DNA of 12,856 nt from an uncultured bacterium (GTDB taxonomy: Bacteria > Bacillota_I > Bacilli_A > RF39 > UBA660), in assembly GCA_905215145.1 (NCBI GenBank), contig CAJMOW010000023.1, positions 1 to 12,856 of the forward strand, given 5' to 3'. Below are positions 4,976 through 11,678 of this stretch, in pieces. How positions within the stretch are numbered: the stretch's first letter is position 1; the number at the start of each line of letters is the position of its first letter. A program made the position numbers and the translations under genes. The notes below the pieces were generated by a model. The model searched no databases and had not been told where the DNA came from. It saw nothing but the letters and a program-made list of their open reading frames with translations.

Positions 4976-5036
4976 ATTTCCAATAGTTGCTGTTTTAAGT
5001 AGTAATGGCAATGACACAGATGCAACTATCGGAAAT
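4976..5036 (-). other. long near-perfect hairpin
   Basis: ATTTCCAATAGTTGC (4976-4990) pairs with GCAACTATCGGAAAT (5022-5036): 14 of 15 positions, one A-C mismatch, with a further TGT/ACA pairing inside. The loop is about 31 nt. No gene is present in 4825-5071; a weaker CACAAT/ATTGTG inverted repeat lies near 4833. Stable enough to act as an RNA on its own; role unknown. Confidence 0.5.
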
Positions 5037-5071
5037 TCTTTATGAGTAATTTAAAACTACAGTAATAATAG

Positions 5072-5157
5072 TCAGCTAGGTGGGATTCGAACCCACACCA
5101 CTTACAAATTATGTAAGTCTTCTAACTTAAATTACTAGCCTTACCGCTCACAGGCAT
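5072..5157 (-). pseudogene. degenerate type II tRNA-like sequence
   Basis: The 3' part is sound: T-arm GTGGG/CCCAC with loop TTCGAAT, then CTAGCTG and discriminator A. A D-arm of Ser/Leu type (GCCT...AGCGGTA...AGGC) and a strong variable-arm hairpin (ACTTAC-ATAATTT-GTAAGT) are present. The anticodon arm pairs poorly and its anticodon cannot be read with confidence. The 5' acceptor strand expected (CAGCTAG) is absent. It may be a decayed tRNA-Leu/Ser or a tRNA whose 5' end was replaced. A 70-nt alternative fold using AGGCTAG as the acceptor lacks a proper D-arm. Confidence 0.5.
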
Positions 5158-5190
5158 CATTCAAATAAATCCCATCTAATAGATTAGATA

Positions 5191-5233
5191 TGTAATTAGA
5201 CTGTCTTTGATTTGTAATGCACTTCTAATTACA
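5191..5233 (-). other. 10-bp inverted repeat behind the Ro60-like gene
   Basis: TGTAATTAGA (5191-5200) pairs perfectly with TCTAATTACA (5224-5233) across a 23-nt loop. It starts 17 nt after the stop of the 572-aa gene. A second one, ATCTAAT/ATTAGAT, follows at about 5173-5188. There is no T-run, so transcript-end protection is as likely as termination. Confidence 0.4.
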
Positions 5234-5249
5234 TAAGGAATTTAATCTT

Positions 5250-6968
5250 CTAGCCTTGTTGAGTGGACACAGTGCGCTTATTATAAATTGGCTTCTCAGC
5301 CTTTGCAGGCTTACTCTGCACGCTTGCATTCTTTCTCGGTGTGTCCTTCTCTAACACCATCATATTCAAGAGTTCTTGATTCATCATGTAATCGAACAAC
5401 TCTTTAGGCGTACTAGGATTCTGGAATCTCTTCTCTCCGGTTATAAATCCAGCAGTGGACTGACTTAATCCGTTAACAAAGAAACAGTTAGAAACATTGC
5501 AAATCAATTCAACTTTAGACTTAGTCTGTTTAGAGGCTAAATGCCAAATAATTAATTTAAACTGTTTAACAAACTCTTTGCTAAATCCAGCTTTTAAGAG
5601 TTTAGATTTAAATTCAATGAATTGTTCACTGGTGTTTCTTAAATGTCCCAATGCTCCGCTAATTACCAAACAGCCATTTGGAAATTCACCTTCCCGAATT
5701 CCTCCAGATTTAATAGATATAAGCATATCTGCAATCATAGACAGAGTTGGACTAGTTACTAAGGCTTCCTCAGTATCTGAAATCCACTTATTAGTAGGAG
5801 TTGTACCTTCCCACTTACGTAAATCACATCTATTGTTGGCAAATACACCATACATGCCAGAGAACGCTACAGGCATTAATTCGGAATGATACATAGCATA
5901 AGCCTTACCAACACTATAAGCAGAAGTTTCAGTAGCTTCTATCTCAGAATAAGCAGAATTACTAATGTCTCTAATTACTAATAGTGGTGATACTTTCTTT
6001 AGCTTAGCATTCTTCACGAATGTATTAAAACTAACATCTATAGAAGAACCCATGAATTCTGGTACGAACTCTGCAATTTTATCAAGTCCAAATGGCTTAA
6101 ATAAATTATGCACAAATCCGTCATTACAGGGCTTTCTACGAGTCTTCAGCCATTTCTGATACTTCTCTGCAAGACCTTGTTGTTTGAGGAATTTAGAGCC
6201 TACTAGCAGTGCTAGAGCCTTTCCTGGAACTGTATCAAAGTCAATGTCGAGTAATTTCTTATGGCTTATTAATTGCTGCCATTTCATAACTGTACCGCTG
6301 TTCTTCATCTTTCTATACTTACGATAAGATGAATAGTCTCCTTCCTCTTTCGGTTTACCATAAAGGCCTTCAGCTAGATATTTAGCAACTATGTTACGGG
6401 CTTTCGCCTCGTCTGTCTTACATATAGTATTAGCTCGAACTCTAGGAAGATACTTCTTTACTAAGTCACATGTTTGCCCTTCTACTAAACCAGCATAAAT
6501 AGTCTTTCTAAAGAAATCCCAATCTAGTCTATGCTTGTATCCATGTAATTGAGCATCCATTACTAACATATTAATAAAGTCCTTCCAGCATCCTGCTGCC
6601 GCAAAGTAAGGCATATTGGCATGGAATGTAGATTTATGATATGTTGCCAACCACATCATTCTTAATAAACCTTCATTCTTTAGACCACCTCCTCGCTGTG
6701 TGTCTAAGTAAATAACTCCATTAGGAGTAACTACTCTACATTTACGTGTAATAAGTCTTACATAGGCAGTAAATTTGACACACAGCTTTGGATTGGCCTT
6801 CCACAGTTCATACATATCTTGACTAACGTCTTCATAAGAACGTGGTTCAAGATAGTGCGCAAGGTTTACGAATTGGTCCACAAATACTTTAGTAGGATTT
6901 GTATACCTTCGTCCCCCACCTTGAGAGGGCTTAGAGCAAGCCTTTTTAGGCCTTTCATTCATTTCCAT
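5250..6968 (-). CDS. Ro60/TROVE-like RNA-binding protein (DUF2828 type) with vWA domain
   Basis: A 572-aa protein. Residues about 25-300 look like the helical-repeat ring of the TROVE/DUF2828 family, with QRGGGLKNEGLLRMMWL (91-107) and ANMPYFAAAGCWKDFINML (117-135) as the most family-like segments. Residues about 325-510 look like a von Willebrand A domain: a hydrophobic strand, then the MIDAS motif D334-I-S336-N-S338, intact, and a late strand (LICNVSNCFFVNGLS) as in DUF2828. The tail is basic and low-complexity. Ro60 proteins bind misfolded RNAs and Y RNAs, and in bacteria work with nucleases in RNA decay. The function here is by family analogy. The RNA-like region directly upstream (7024-7323) and the tRNA island downstream fit an RNA-handling role. 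The stop is TAG with a TAA six codons later. Confidence 0.65.
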   Translation of the reverse strand: MEMNERPKKACSKPSQGGGRRYTNPTKVFVDQFVNLAHYLEPRSYEDVSQDMYELWKANPKLCVKFTAYVRLITRKCRVVTPNGVIYLDTQRGGGLKNEGLLRMMWLATYHKSTFHANMPYFAAAGCWKDFINMLVMDAQLHGYKHRLDWDFFRKTIYAGLVEGQTCDLVKKYLPRVRANTICKTDEAKARNIVAKYLAEGLYGKPKEEGDYSSYRKYRKMKNSGTVMKWQQLISHKKLLDIDFDTVPGKALALLVGSKFLKQQGLAEKYQKWLKTRRKPCNDGFVHNLFKPFGLDKIAEFVPEFMGSSIDVSFNTFVKNAKLKKVSPLLVIRDISNSAYSEIEATETSAYSVGKAYAMYHSELMPVAFSGMYGVFANNRCDLRKWEGTTPTNKWISDTEEALVTSPTLSMIADMLISIKSGGIREGEFPNGCLVISGALGHLRNTSEQFIEFKSKLLKAGFSKEFVKQFKLIIWHLASKQTKSKVELICNVSNCFFVNGLSQSTAGFITGEKRFQNPSTPKELFDYMMNQELLNMMVLEKDTPRKNASVQSKPAKAEKPIYNKRTVSTQQG

Positions 6969-7023
6969 CTTGTAAAATTAAATTAGCAGGTTAATCTGAG
7001 AGTTCTTTATTCTAATTGATAAA

Positions 7024-7086
7024 ATGGGACACATAGACATTGAGCCAGCTTAATACAACTCGCTACTTACACACTACATGCCCCAT
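7024..7086 (-). ncRNA. 13-bp hairpin in the leader of the Ro60-like gene
   Basis: ATGGGGCATGTAG pairs with CTATGTGTCCCAT over 13 positions (three G-U), with a 37-nt loop, and is followed by TTTTATC on the transcript. It is the last structure before the Ro60-like ATG. It could end a small RNA made from 7323 onward, or regulate the gene. Confidence 0.45.
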
Positions 7087-7095
7087 ATCAAATGA

Positions 7096-7213
7096 GGAAA
7101 GAGGTTCACTTGATGACCTATCTACGTGCTGATTATAACGTAGACCGTGCAGATTCTCTCTCACACAATACTATGATGGACTCAAACCATCTCCACCCCT
7201 AGGTGAACTTTCC
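7096..7213 (-). ncRNA. candidate Y RNA-like structured RNA
   Basis: The two ends pair: GGAAA-GTTCAC (7203-7213) with GTGAAC-CTC-TTTCC (7096-7109), 11 bp with a 3-nt bulge on one strand. Inside are a 5-bp hairpin with a 7-nt loop that looks like a tRNA T-arm (GATGG-TTTGAGT-CCATC, 7175-7191) and a 7-bp hairpin (TCTACGT/ACGTAGA, 7121-7144). Known Y RNAs have paired ends with a bulged helix that Ro60 grips, and bacterial YrlA RNAs carry a tRNA-like domain. Position just upstream of a Ro60-like gene on the same strand supports this reading. The identity is inference. Confidence 0.45.
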
Positions 7214-7260
7214 GTTATTCGAATAGTACAGGTTTCAACTCTTTATAACGCCTTTAAGTC

Positions 7261-7323
7261 AAAGTATACTCCGGAATATACTCTTAGTTCATCAGACCAA
7301 GTTTGCGCTTAGAATTATCTAAG
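7261..7323 (-). ncRNA. three consecutive hairpins upstream of the Y RNA-like element
   Basis: In transcript order: CTTAGA-TAAT-TCTAAG (7308-7323), CTTGGT-CTGATGA-ACTAAG (7283-7301, a 7-nt loop that would place GAT as an anticodon) and AGAGTATA/TATACTTT (7261-7284, overlapping the previous stem by 2 nt). The sizes mimic D-, anticodon- and variable arms, but no acceptor stem or T-arm follows. Possibly a 5' domain of the same RNA as 7024-7213. The stretch 6969-7329 holds no gene. Confidence 0.4.
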
Positions 7324-7329
7324 ATTAAG

Positions 7330-8028
7330 TTACCCTATTAAATATGCAATTTGCAAATCTACGGACGTTCCGTTGTCTTCTAGAGTAACCGTTGTGGATA
7401 TTGTTTCCAGTTGACCATTATTAACGATAGCACTTCTAATCTCATGTGGAGACTCAATGTGCAAATAGCCTTTACCGTCCCAAGCAGGTATATAACCTCC
7501 TCTCAAGATATTCTTGGAGGGAATGCTCTTATAGTAGAAGTCAGCTGTTCTATAATGTGCGAATGATACAGTGATTGGAACATCAGAAAGGTTGCCTATA
7601 GTAAAACCTCCCAATACAGTTGCCAATTTAGTAACCTTCTCAACATAAGAAGTTCTGCCAACTACTTGCAAAGAAATCTTCAAGCCTGGAGCGTAAAACT
7701 GCTTAACTCTGGAATTAATATCCTTTAGTGTTTGAAGTGATTGCAGTTCTGAGATGTCAATATAATCCTTCTCAGATTCTTCATCGCCAAATACACAAGC
7801 TACCGAGATTGGCAGGCTTTCATTTATAAAGTCTGTAATCCTAGCAATTGCTTTGGTTGTGATTGGCTCATTTCCCATTCTAATTCTATTCGTAGCATAT
7901 AAGATATGCGCTACAATATCTTGTAAGGGAAGTGATTGATTCTCTTTAGCGAAATTGCTGTCCATATCATATAGATACTGACAGATGTGCACCCCAAATT
8001 GGGATTGACTACTAATTGTTAATTTCAT
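7330..8028 (-). CDS. hypothetical 232-aa protein
   Basis: No family recognised. The N-terminal half is mixed helical (residues 1-90). A charged segment, FGDEESEKDYIDISELQSL, lies at about 80-98. The C-terminal half is rich in beta strands (LKISLQVVGRT, FTIGNLSDVPITVSF, STTVTLEDNG). The ATG overlaps the stop of the ParB-like gene as ATGA, so the two are translated together and probably act together. It is followed by the structured leader of the Ro60-like gene. Confidence 0.8.
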   Translation of the reverse strand: MKLTISSQSQFGVHICQYLYDMDSNFAKENQSLPLQDIVAHILYATNRIRMGNEPITTKAIARITDFINESLPISVACVFGDEESEKDYIDISELQSLQTLKDINSRVKQFYAPGLKISLQVVGRTSYVEKVTKLATVLGGFTIGNLSDVPITVSFAHYRTADFYYKSIPSKNILRGGYIPAWDGKGYLHIESPHEIRSAIVNNGQLETISTTVTLEDNGTSVDLQIAYLIG

Positions 8029-8825
8029 AAACTTGCTATCTTCATATACATATTAAACCATGCTTCAGTAGTGTCCTTGGGCTCTTCCCAAGTTGCAGCT
8101 CTTCTTTTAAGTCTTACTATGAACTTAGTAAAAGGAATGCCAAGTCTTGTACGTGCTTTCATCCAACCAGTACTGTGGTCTCTAGCATATACAGATTGAG
8201 TTCCTAATACTTCTGAGATTAATGACAATTCATCCATCATAGCCTCTCCTAATTCTAACTGAGTTTCGTTAATTAATAACTTACCGTTGGAGAATGCAGT
8301 ATTTAAAGATGCTCTTGTCCTACCTCCAGAAAGAAGACTTAAGCCAGCTTGTACCATATACTCACCATTACGAATAAATATAGATGGATATTTATCCATA
8401 AACTGTTTTAGTATCATATACGGTTCTTTCTTCTCATATACATAAGACATAAGTTTGTCATGTGCCTTCCATCTATTCTGAGTATTATTAATGAGACGGG
8501 CAGTTTCTAATGCAGATTCGTCGGCATAGAAGTATACTCTTAACGTAAATGGAATATTCCTTTTAAGACATTCCAAAGCAGCTGCAAGTCTGTGATTACC
8601 TTCAGTTACAAATCTGAAAGGAGTTGATACTAGAATAGGAGGAATATAATCCTTGTTTTGATAAGCTTTTACTAAGTCCTCAACCTTCTTAGGTTTGATT
8701 TCTCTGTTTCCGGGTAAGAACCTCAAAGCCTCGATAACCTTTCGGTTATCATTAGTAAGAACATAAACGTTCTCTGTGGTAACTCCATTTAGAAGTTTAC
8801 CAAAATCAATGTTACCTCTTTCCAT
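8025..8825 (-). CDS. ParB/sulfiredoxin-fold protein
   Basis: A 266-aa protein. The ParB N-terminal (Srx-like) fold is indicated by NREIKPKKVEDLVKAYQ (about residues 40-56), PPILVSTPFRFVTEGNHRLAAALE (62-85) and the core motif E75-G-N-H-R-L-A. In this family the G-x-H-R loop binds a nucleotide phosphate; members are CTPases, DNA-binding segregation factors or nucleases. The remaining 170 residues are helical and may bind DNA or partners, but no classic HTH was picked out. Phage copies often act in DNA modification or regulation rather than partition. Coupled by ATGA to the 232-aa gene. Confidence 0.7.
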   Translation of the reverse strand: MERGNIDFGKLLNGVTTENVYVLTNDNRKVIEALRFLPGNREIKPKKVEDLVKAYQNKDYIPPILVSTPFRFVTEGNHRLAAALECLKRNIPFTLRVYFYADESALETARLINNTQNRWKAHDKLMSYVYEKKEPYMILKQFMDKYPSIFIRNGEYMVQAGLSLLSGGRTRASLNTAFSNGKLLINETQLELGEAMMDELSLISEVLGTQSVYARDHSTGWMKARTRLGIPFTKFIVRLKRRAATWEEPKDTTEAWFNMYMKIASL

Positions 8826-8852
8826 GTCAAAGTGATTTAGTTAATTAATAAG

Positions 8853-9540
8853 TGGACCATCGCGGACTCGAACCGCGGTCTTCACAACTCTAAATAATAA
8901 GATTACGTGTGTCTCTATTTTATTACATCAGCTGTTGAGTTCAGCATGTAGACAGTTTTATTAGTCTTATCCTGGAACCAGGTAATTAGGCTGCAATAGC
9001 CAAACCAGTACGCCAAAAGCTAATTTACAAACTACCAAACTTAAAGGTTCAGAAGCTGACGCTTCCAAACCTGGACTGACCGAAGTCGTCCCTCCACCAC
9101 TCCATTTACGTTGGAGAACGTCTATTTGTAGCCCATAGATAGGCAGTGGAGATTTCAGCTCTACTAACCTTTGGCTTTCAAGTTAATGCATCTAAGCTTC
9201 ACTGTAACCTATAGGTACTATGATTCTTCCCCGAAGGTCTCGTTATAACACTTAGATACAAACCTCTTCTGTTTCTAGGTCTCCCCATTAACCCGACTTA
9301 ATCAATATGATATCGATAAGCCACAGCTTACGCTGCCATTCTTACTTCAGTGTTGCCACTTGAAATTTGTGTATCATTTTATAAGAGTTGGTACGAACTC
9401 TACACGTCTTACTACCCAGTCATCATGAATCAATTCCATGTATGGCCCATAGTAGCATGATTATACTCTCATGCCAGGAGTGGGAAACAACCCAAAGCTT
9501 TCAGTATCCTCCTGTGCCACTGGCGTACCCATTTCAGACT
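8853..9540 (-). ncRNA. large ornate structured RNA candidate ending in a tRNA-like 3' module
   Basis: No gene fits this stretch on either strand. On the minus strand it holds many hairpins: AGTG-GCAA-CACT and CAGC-GTAA-GCTG (GNRA loops, 9349-9360 and 9324-9335), a bulged 10-bp hairpin at 9297-9320, GGAC-GAC-TTCG-GTC-A-GTCC (9073-9091), GAAGC-GTCA-GCTTC inside GGTT/AACC (9046-9071), and AATTAG/CTAATT (8984-9025). GTACGCCA near the 5' end (9521-9528) pairs with TGGCGTAC at 9008-9015, 500 nt away. The 3' end (8853-8877) is a perfect T-arm CGCGG-TTCGAGT-CCGCG plus ATGGTCC and A. Its size, phage setting and tRNA neighbours recall ROOL and GOLLD RNAs. The ends are approximate. Confidence 0.6.
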
Positions 9541-9585
9541 TAAAAGCTTATCAATGAATGAAAAAATGAATAGCACTGCAGAATG

Positions 9586-9819
9586 TTAACGGAAGAACTC
9601 TTTAAGCAACTCACATTGCTCATTCATGAACTTCCGTCTAACACTAGCACTATTAAAAGAAATAAAATGATAATCGAATCGAGATGTTATTGGAATTATA
9701 TTGTTACCACATCTGGTGACGCAGTATTTATAAGTTCCATCCTCCCAGTCAGGTTTCCAACCTTCGTTGTACATATCAAGAGCAGTCATTACTGCATTGA
9801 ATATTTCGGCATGTGACAT
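9586..9819 (-). CDS. small phage hypothetical protein
   Basis: A 77-aa protein. The segment NEGWKPDWEDGTYKYCVTRCG (about residues 18-38) resembles a short protein common in phages of Bacteroidota, with a W-x-P-D-W-x-D motif before aromatic strands; this is recalled, not searched. Function unknown. The ATG at 9819 shares its A with the preceding TGA (TGATG), so it is translationally coupled. An overlapping plus-strand frame is a shadow. The large RNA begins about 45 nt after its stop. Confidence 0.7.
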   Translation of the reverse strand: MSHAEIFNAVMTALDMYNEGWKPDWEDGTYKYCVTRCGNNIIPITSRFDYHFISFNSASVRRKFMNEQCELLKEFFR

Positions 9820-10160
9820 CAAAACGGGTATTGTACGTTAGATTGTTTACGCATCCAGCTATATACTATAATCTCTGGTTGTATATCCTTAATAAGTTCA
9901 ATGCAGGATTCATAAGACATCGAAGTGGTTATTACAGAAGGATACTTAGAAGTGTATACCCATTCCTCAATAACTTGTTTCATGTCTATATGCTCATCAT
10001 AAGGCCATTTAAGCTCTGCTTCAATATTGTCTCTAATATGTTCTAGGGACACATGGAGCCTAATGCCATACACATTAGTAATAAGGAACTTAAGTAGTTC
10101 CTTGTTAAACTTGTCTACATCACATATAAGGATGTGAGAACCTTCTATAACTTTATGCAT
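9819..10160 (-). CDS. hypothetical 113-aa protein
   Basis: No family recognised with certainty. It opens with a strand-like stretch (HILICDVDKFNKELLKFLI, about residues 9-27) and ends with PEIIVYSWM, so a small alpha/beta fold is likely. DVD near residue 14-16 might suggest a phosphohydrolase-like start, but the rest does not support this. Coupled to the next gene by TGATG. Confidence 0.7.
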   Translation of the reverse strand: MHKVIEGSHILICDVDKFNKELLKFLITNVYGIRLHVSLEHIRDNIEAELKWPYDEHIDMKQVIEEWVYTSKYPSVITTSMSYESCIELIKDIQPEIIVYSWMRKQSNVQYPF

Positions 10161-10177
10161 AGTTAATAAATAAGAGA

Positions 10178-10204
10178 GGCAGAGTGTTTCACAACATGTC
10201 TGCC
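10178..10204 (-). terminator. possible intrinsic terminator
   Basis: GGCAGA (minus strand) pairs with TCTGCC around a 15-nt loop and is followed by TCTCTTATTTATT. It sits between the 201-aa gene and the 113-aa gene, 17 nt before the next ATG. The T-run is interrupted, so it could also be a leader hairpin. Confidence 0.35.
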
Positions 10205-10236
10205 TTAGATTTGTAACATATTATTCAGTCATTAGA

Positions 10237-10842
10237 TTAGAGTCCATGTTTAGCCTTGAATAAAGTATCAAATACTTCTCTTAGTTCGGATACCACTTCT
10301 GGAGCTTCAATACCGAGTTCTTTCATCTTATTCTTAATGACGTCCTCACGGAAGTTCTTGGTCTCATCCATTGCCTTCTCCAAAGCTTTGTCAAATGTAT
10401 CCGGATCCAATTTCTTTAAGAGTTTAAGTGTATCAATGCCTGATTTCTCAGTAATATCATTCATTCCAAAGTGTTCCTTATAGACATCTATACTTGTATT
10501 CAGTCTGTCAAATGCCTTTACTAACATGGCAGCGTCTTCTTCAGTAATATCAAAACCGCCATTCTTGTCAGTAAGTTCAGGGCTTTGGATACAAGGAGGC
10601 TCACTCATTTCCAGACAGAATACAGGCTCGTTATCCTCTCTAAGGATATATACCGTATGTTTGGTATCTTTTGTGATACCTTCTCCTACTCCCCATGAAA
10701 TACCTTCCTTGAATGATTCTACTTCATCAAGAGCTCTAGCCATATGAGATTTAATTTCTCCTATAACTTCCTCATAGTTGCGTTTAGGAGTTTCATCCAC
10801 TTGAGGTCTTTCTGACGCTAAAATTTCTTCTAATGTTCTCAT
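10237..10842 (-). CDS. hypothetical 201-aa acidic protein
   Basis: No family recognised. The protein is acidic and helical at both ends. A beta-rich core, TVYILREDNEPVFCLEMSEPPCIQ (about residues 63-86), lies in between. The last 80 residues (TLKLLKKLDPDTFDKALEKAMDE...) look like helical repeats. The ATG overlaps the stop of the 57-aa membrane gene as ATGA. Confidence 0.8.
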   Translation of the reverse strand: MRTLEEILASERPQVDETPKRNYEEVIGEIKSHMARALDEVESFKEGISWGVGEGITKDTKHTVYILREDNEPVFCLEMSEPPCIQSPELTDKNGGFDITEEDAAMLVKAFDRLNTSIDVYKEHFGMNDITEKSGIDTLKLLKKLDPDTFDKALEKAMDETKNFREDVIKNKMKELGIEAPEVVSELREVFDTLFKAKHGL

Positions 10843-11012
10843 TTCTTGTTAAATTTATTAATTGATTTACTATCTGGCATATACCAGATACCTACGGCTG
10901 TCACAATCATAATGGTTGCTGTGATTAATGTAAAATCATCAGAAGCCATACATAACATAAATATAACACCTAATGCTAGTATTATATCTATAATAATATT
11001 ATCCACCTTCAT
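10839..11012 (-). CDS. 57-aa membrane protein
   Basis: ATG (11010-11012) to TGA (10839-10841). Two hydrophobic segments, about residues 6-22 (IIIDIILALGVIFMLCM) and 28-44, then a basic tail ending NKFNKK, predict a small two-helix membrane protein. The ATGA overlap with the 201-aa gene is strong support that it is real. Its ATG lies about 24 nt after the predicted hammerhead cleavage site, so cleavage would set the 5' end of its message. A plus-strand frame here is a shadow. Confidence 0.7.
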   Translation of the reverse strand: MKVDNIIIDIILALGVIFMLCMASDDFTLITATIMIVTAVGIWYMPDSKSINKFNKK

Positions 11013-11029
11013 AATTATTAGTATTGATT

Positions 11030-11100
11030 AAGAGTGACACTCCACCGCCTGCCCTCGGTGAAGTGTTTCGTCGCAATTTCCAGCGACTCATCAGACTCTC
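11030..11100 (-). ncRNA. type I hammerhead self-cleaving ribozyme
   Basis: All conserved parts are present in order: stem I 5' strand GAGAGT (11095-11100), core CTGATGA (11088-11094), stem II GTCGC/GCGAC with loop TGGAAATT, core GAAA (11066-11069), stem III ACACTTCACC/GGTGGAGTGT (10 bp, one G-U, loop of 10), the GTC cleavage triplet, and stem I 3' strand ACTCTT (11030-11035). Predicted cleavage is between 11036 and 11035 on the transcript. Stem I is the open stem. It lies between the 73-aa gene and the 57-aa membrane gene and would cut their common message into two. Confidence 0.9.
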
Positions 11101-11121
11101 TTTAGATGGAAAGAATGCTGA

Positions 11122-11343
11122 TCAGATAGTTGTAATTAGAGATATCTTGTCACAGGCTATCTCTACAGCTATCATAGGTTTATGATGTACTTTGTGAGTA
11201 ACATCAATTAAAGCATTCTCTACGTGTTTTAACTGGTCTCTATTACTACCAAGACCTAATAGAACTGCATCATCCTTGAATGAAATGGATTGGTGATTTA
11301 CATTAACCACCTGTCCATCATTAAATTGTATTCTAGATAACAT
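11122..11343 (-). CDS. hypothetical 73-aa protein
   Basis: No family recognised. A small protein starting MLSRIQFNDGQVVNV, probably beta-rich at the start and end (PMIAVEIACDKISLI) with a charged helix between. ATG at 11343 is preferred to an in-frame TTG at 11349. It overlaps the end of the upstream gene by 11 nt. Just downstream lies the hammerhead. Confidence 0.65.
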   Translation of the reverse strand: MLSRIQFNDGQVVNVNHQSISFKDDAVLLGLGSNRDQLKHVENALIDVTHKVHHKPMIAVEIACDKISLITTI

Positions 11344-11674
11344 CGCCAATCAGTTTAAACAGTCCTTTCCAGAAATATCTAGGAAAGTCACCAGTAAATT
11401 TCACATACGTAGCCTTATCATCAGACTTATAGCAGATTCTGACTCTATGGTGATCAATGAATGCGTAGTGAGCAGAACCGTCAGCTAATTCAAACATAGC
11501 TTTGCCGAATTGGGCCATATTGACAGGTCTCCACTCACTGCTGGTCTCCTTATTATAAGAATTGAGAACTGCGTCAGCTGTAGCATCAGTAGGAATACCA
11601 GTTCGCATATCAATGATAACACCGTTATGTTTAGCTACTATGTAATTACCTTTAAAGTTAAAGTATAATTTCAT
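11333..11674 (-). CDS. hypothetical 113-aa protein
   Basis: No family recognised. A beta-rich start (MKLYFNFKGNYIVAKHNGVIIDM) and a central segment HYAFIDHHRVRICYKSDDKATYVKF (about residues 68-92) suggest a small beta-barrel or sheet protein. The stop is TAG, backed up by TAA three codons later. It starts 4 nt after the stop of the 217-aa gene. Confidence 0.75.
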   Translation of the reverse strand: MKLYFNFKGNYIVAKHNGVIIDMRTGIPTDATADAVLNSYNKETSSEWRPVNMAQFGKAMFELADGSAHYAFIDHHRVRICYKSDDKATYVKFTGDFPRYFWKGLFKLIGDVI

Positions 11675-11678
11675 ATTT

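Noticed and set aside
7283..7301. A second hammerhead core (CTGATGA at 7288-7294)
   Set aside because: No GAAA follows a proper stem II, and no stem III or stem I partner was found; the bases are better explained as the loop of a 6-bp hairpin.
8853..9540. tmRNA
   Set aside because: The tRNA-like end and a G3-U70 pair are suggestive, but the length is far above usual tmRNAs and no credible tag reading frame was found; the one frame ending A-I-A-A-stop (near 8990) has an atypical composition and no clear resume codon.
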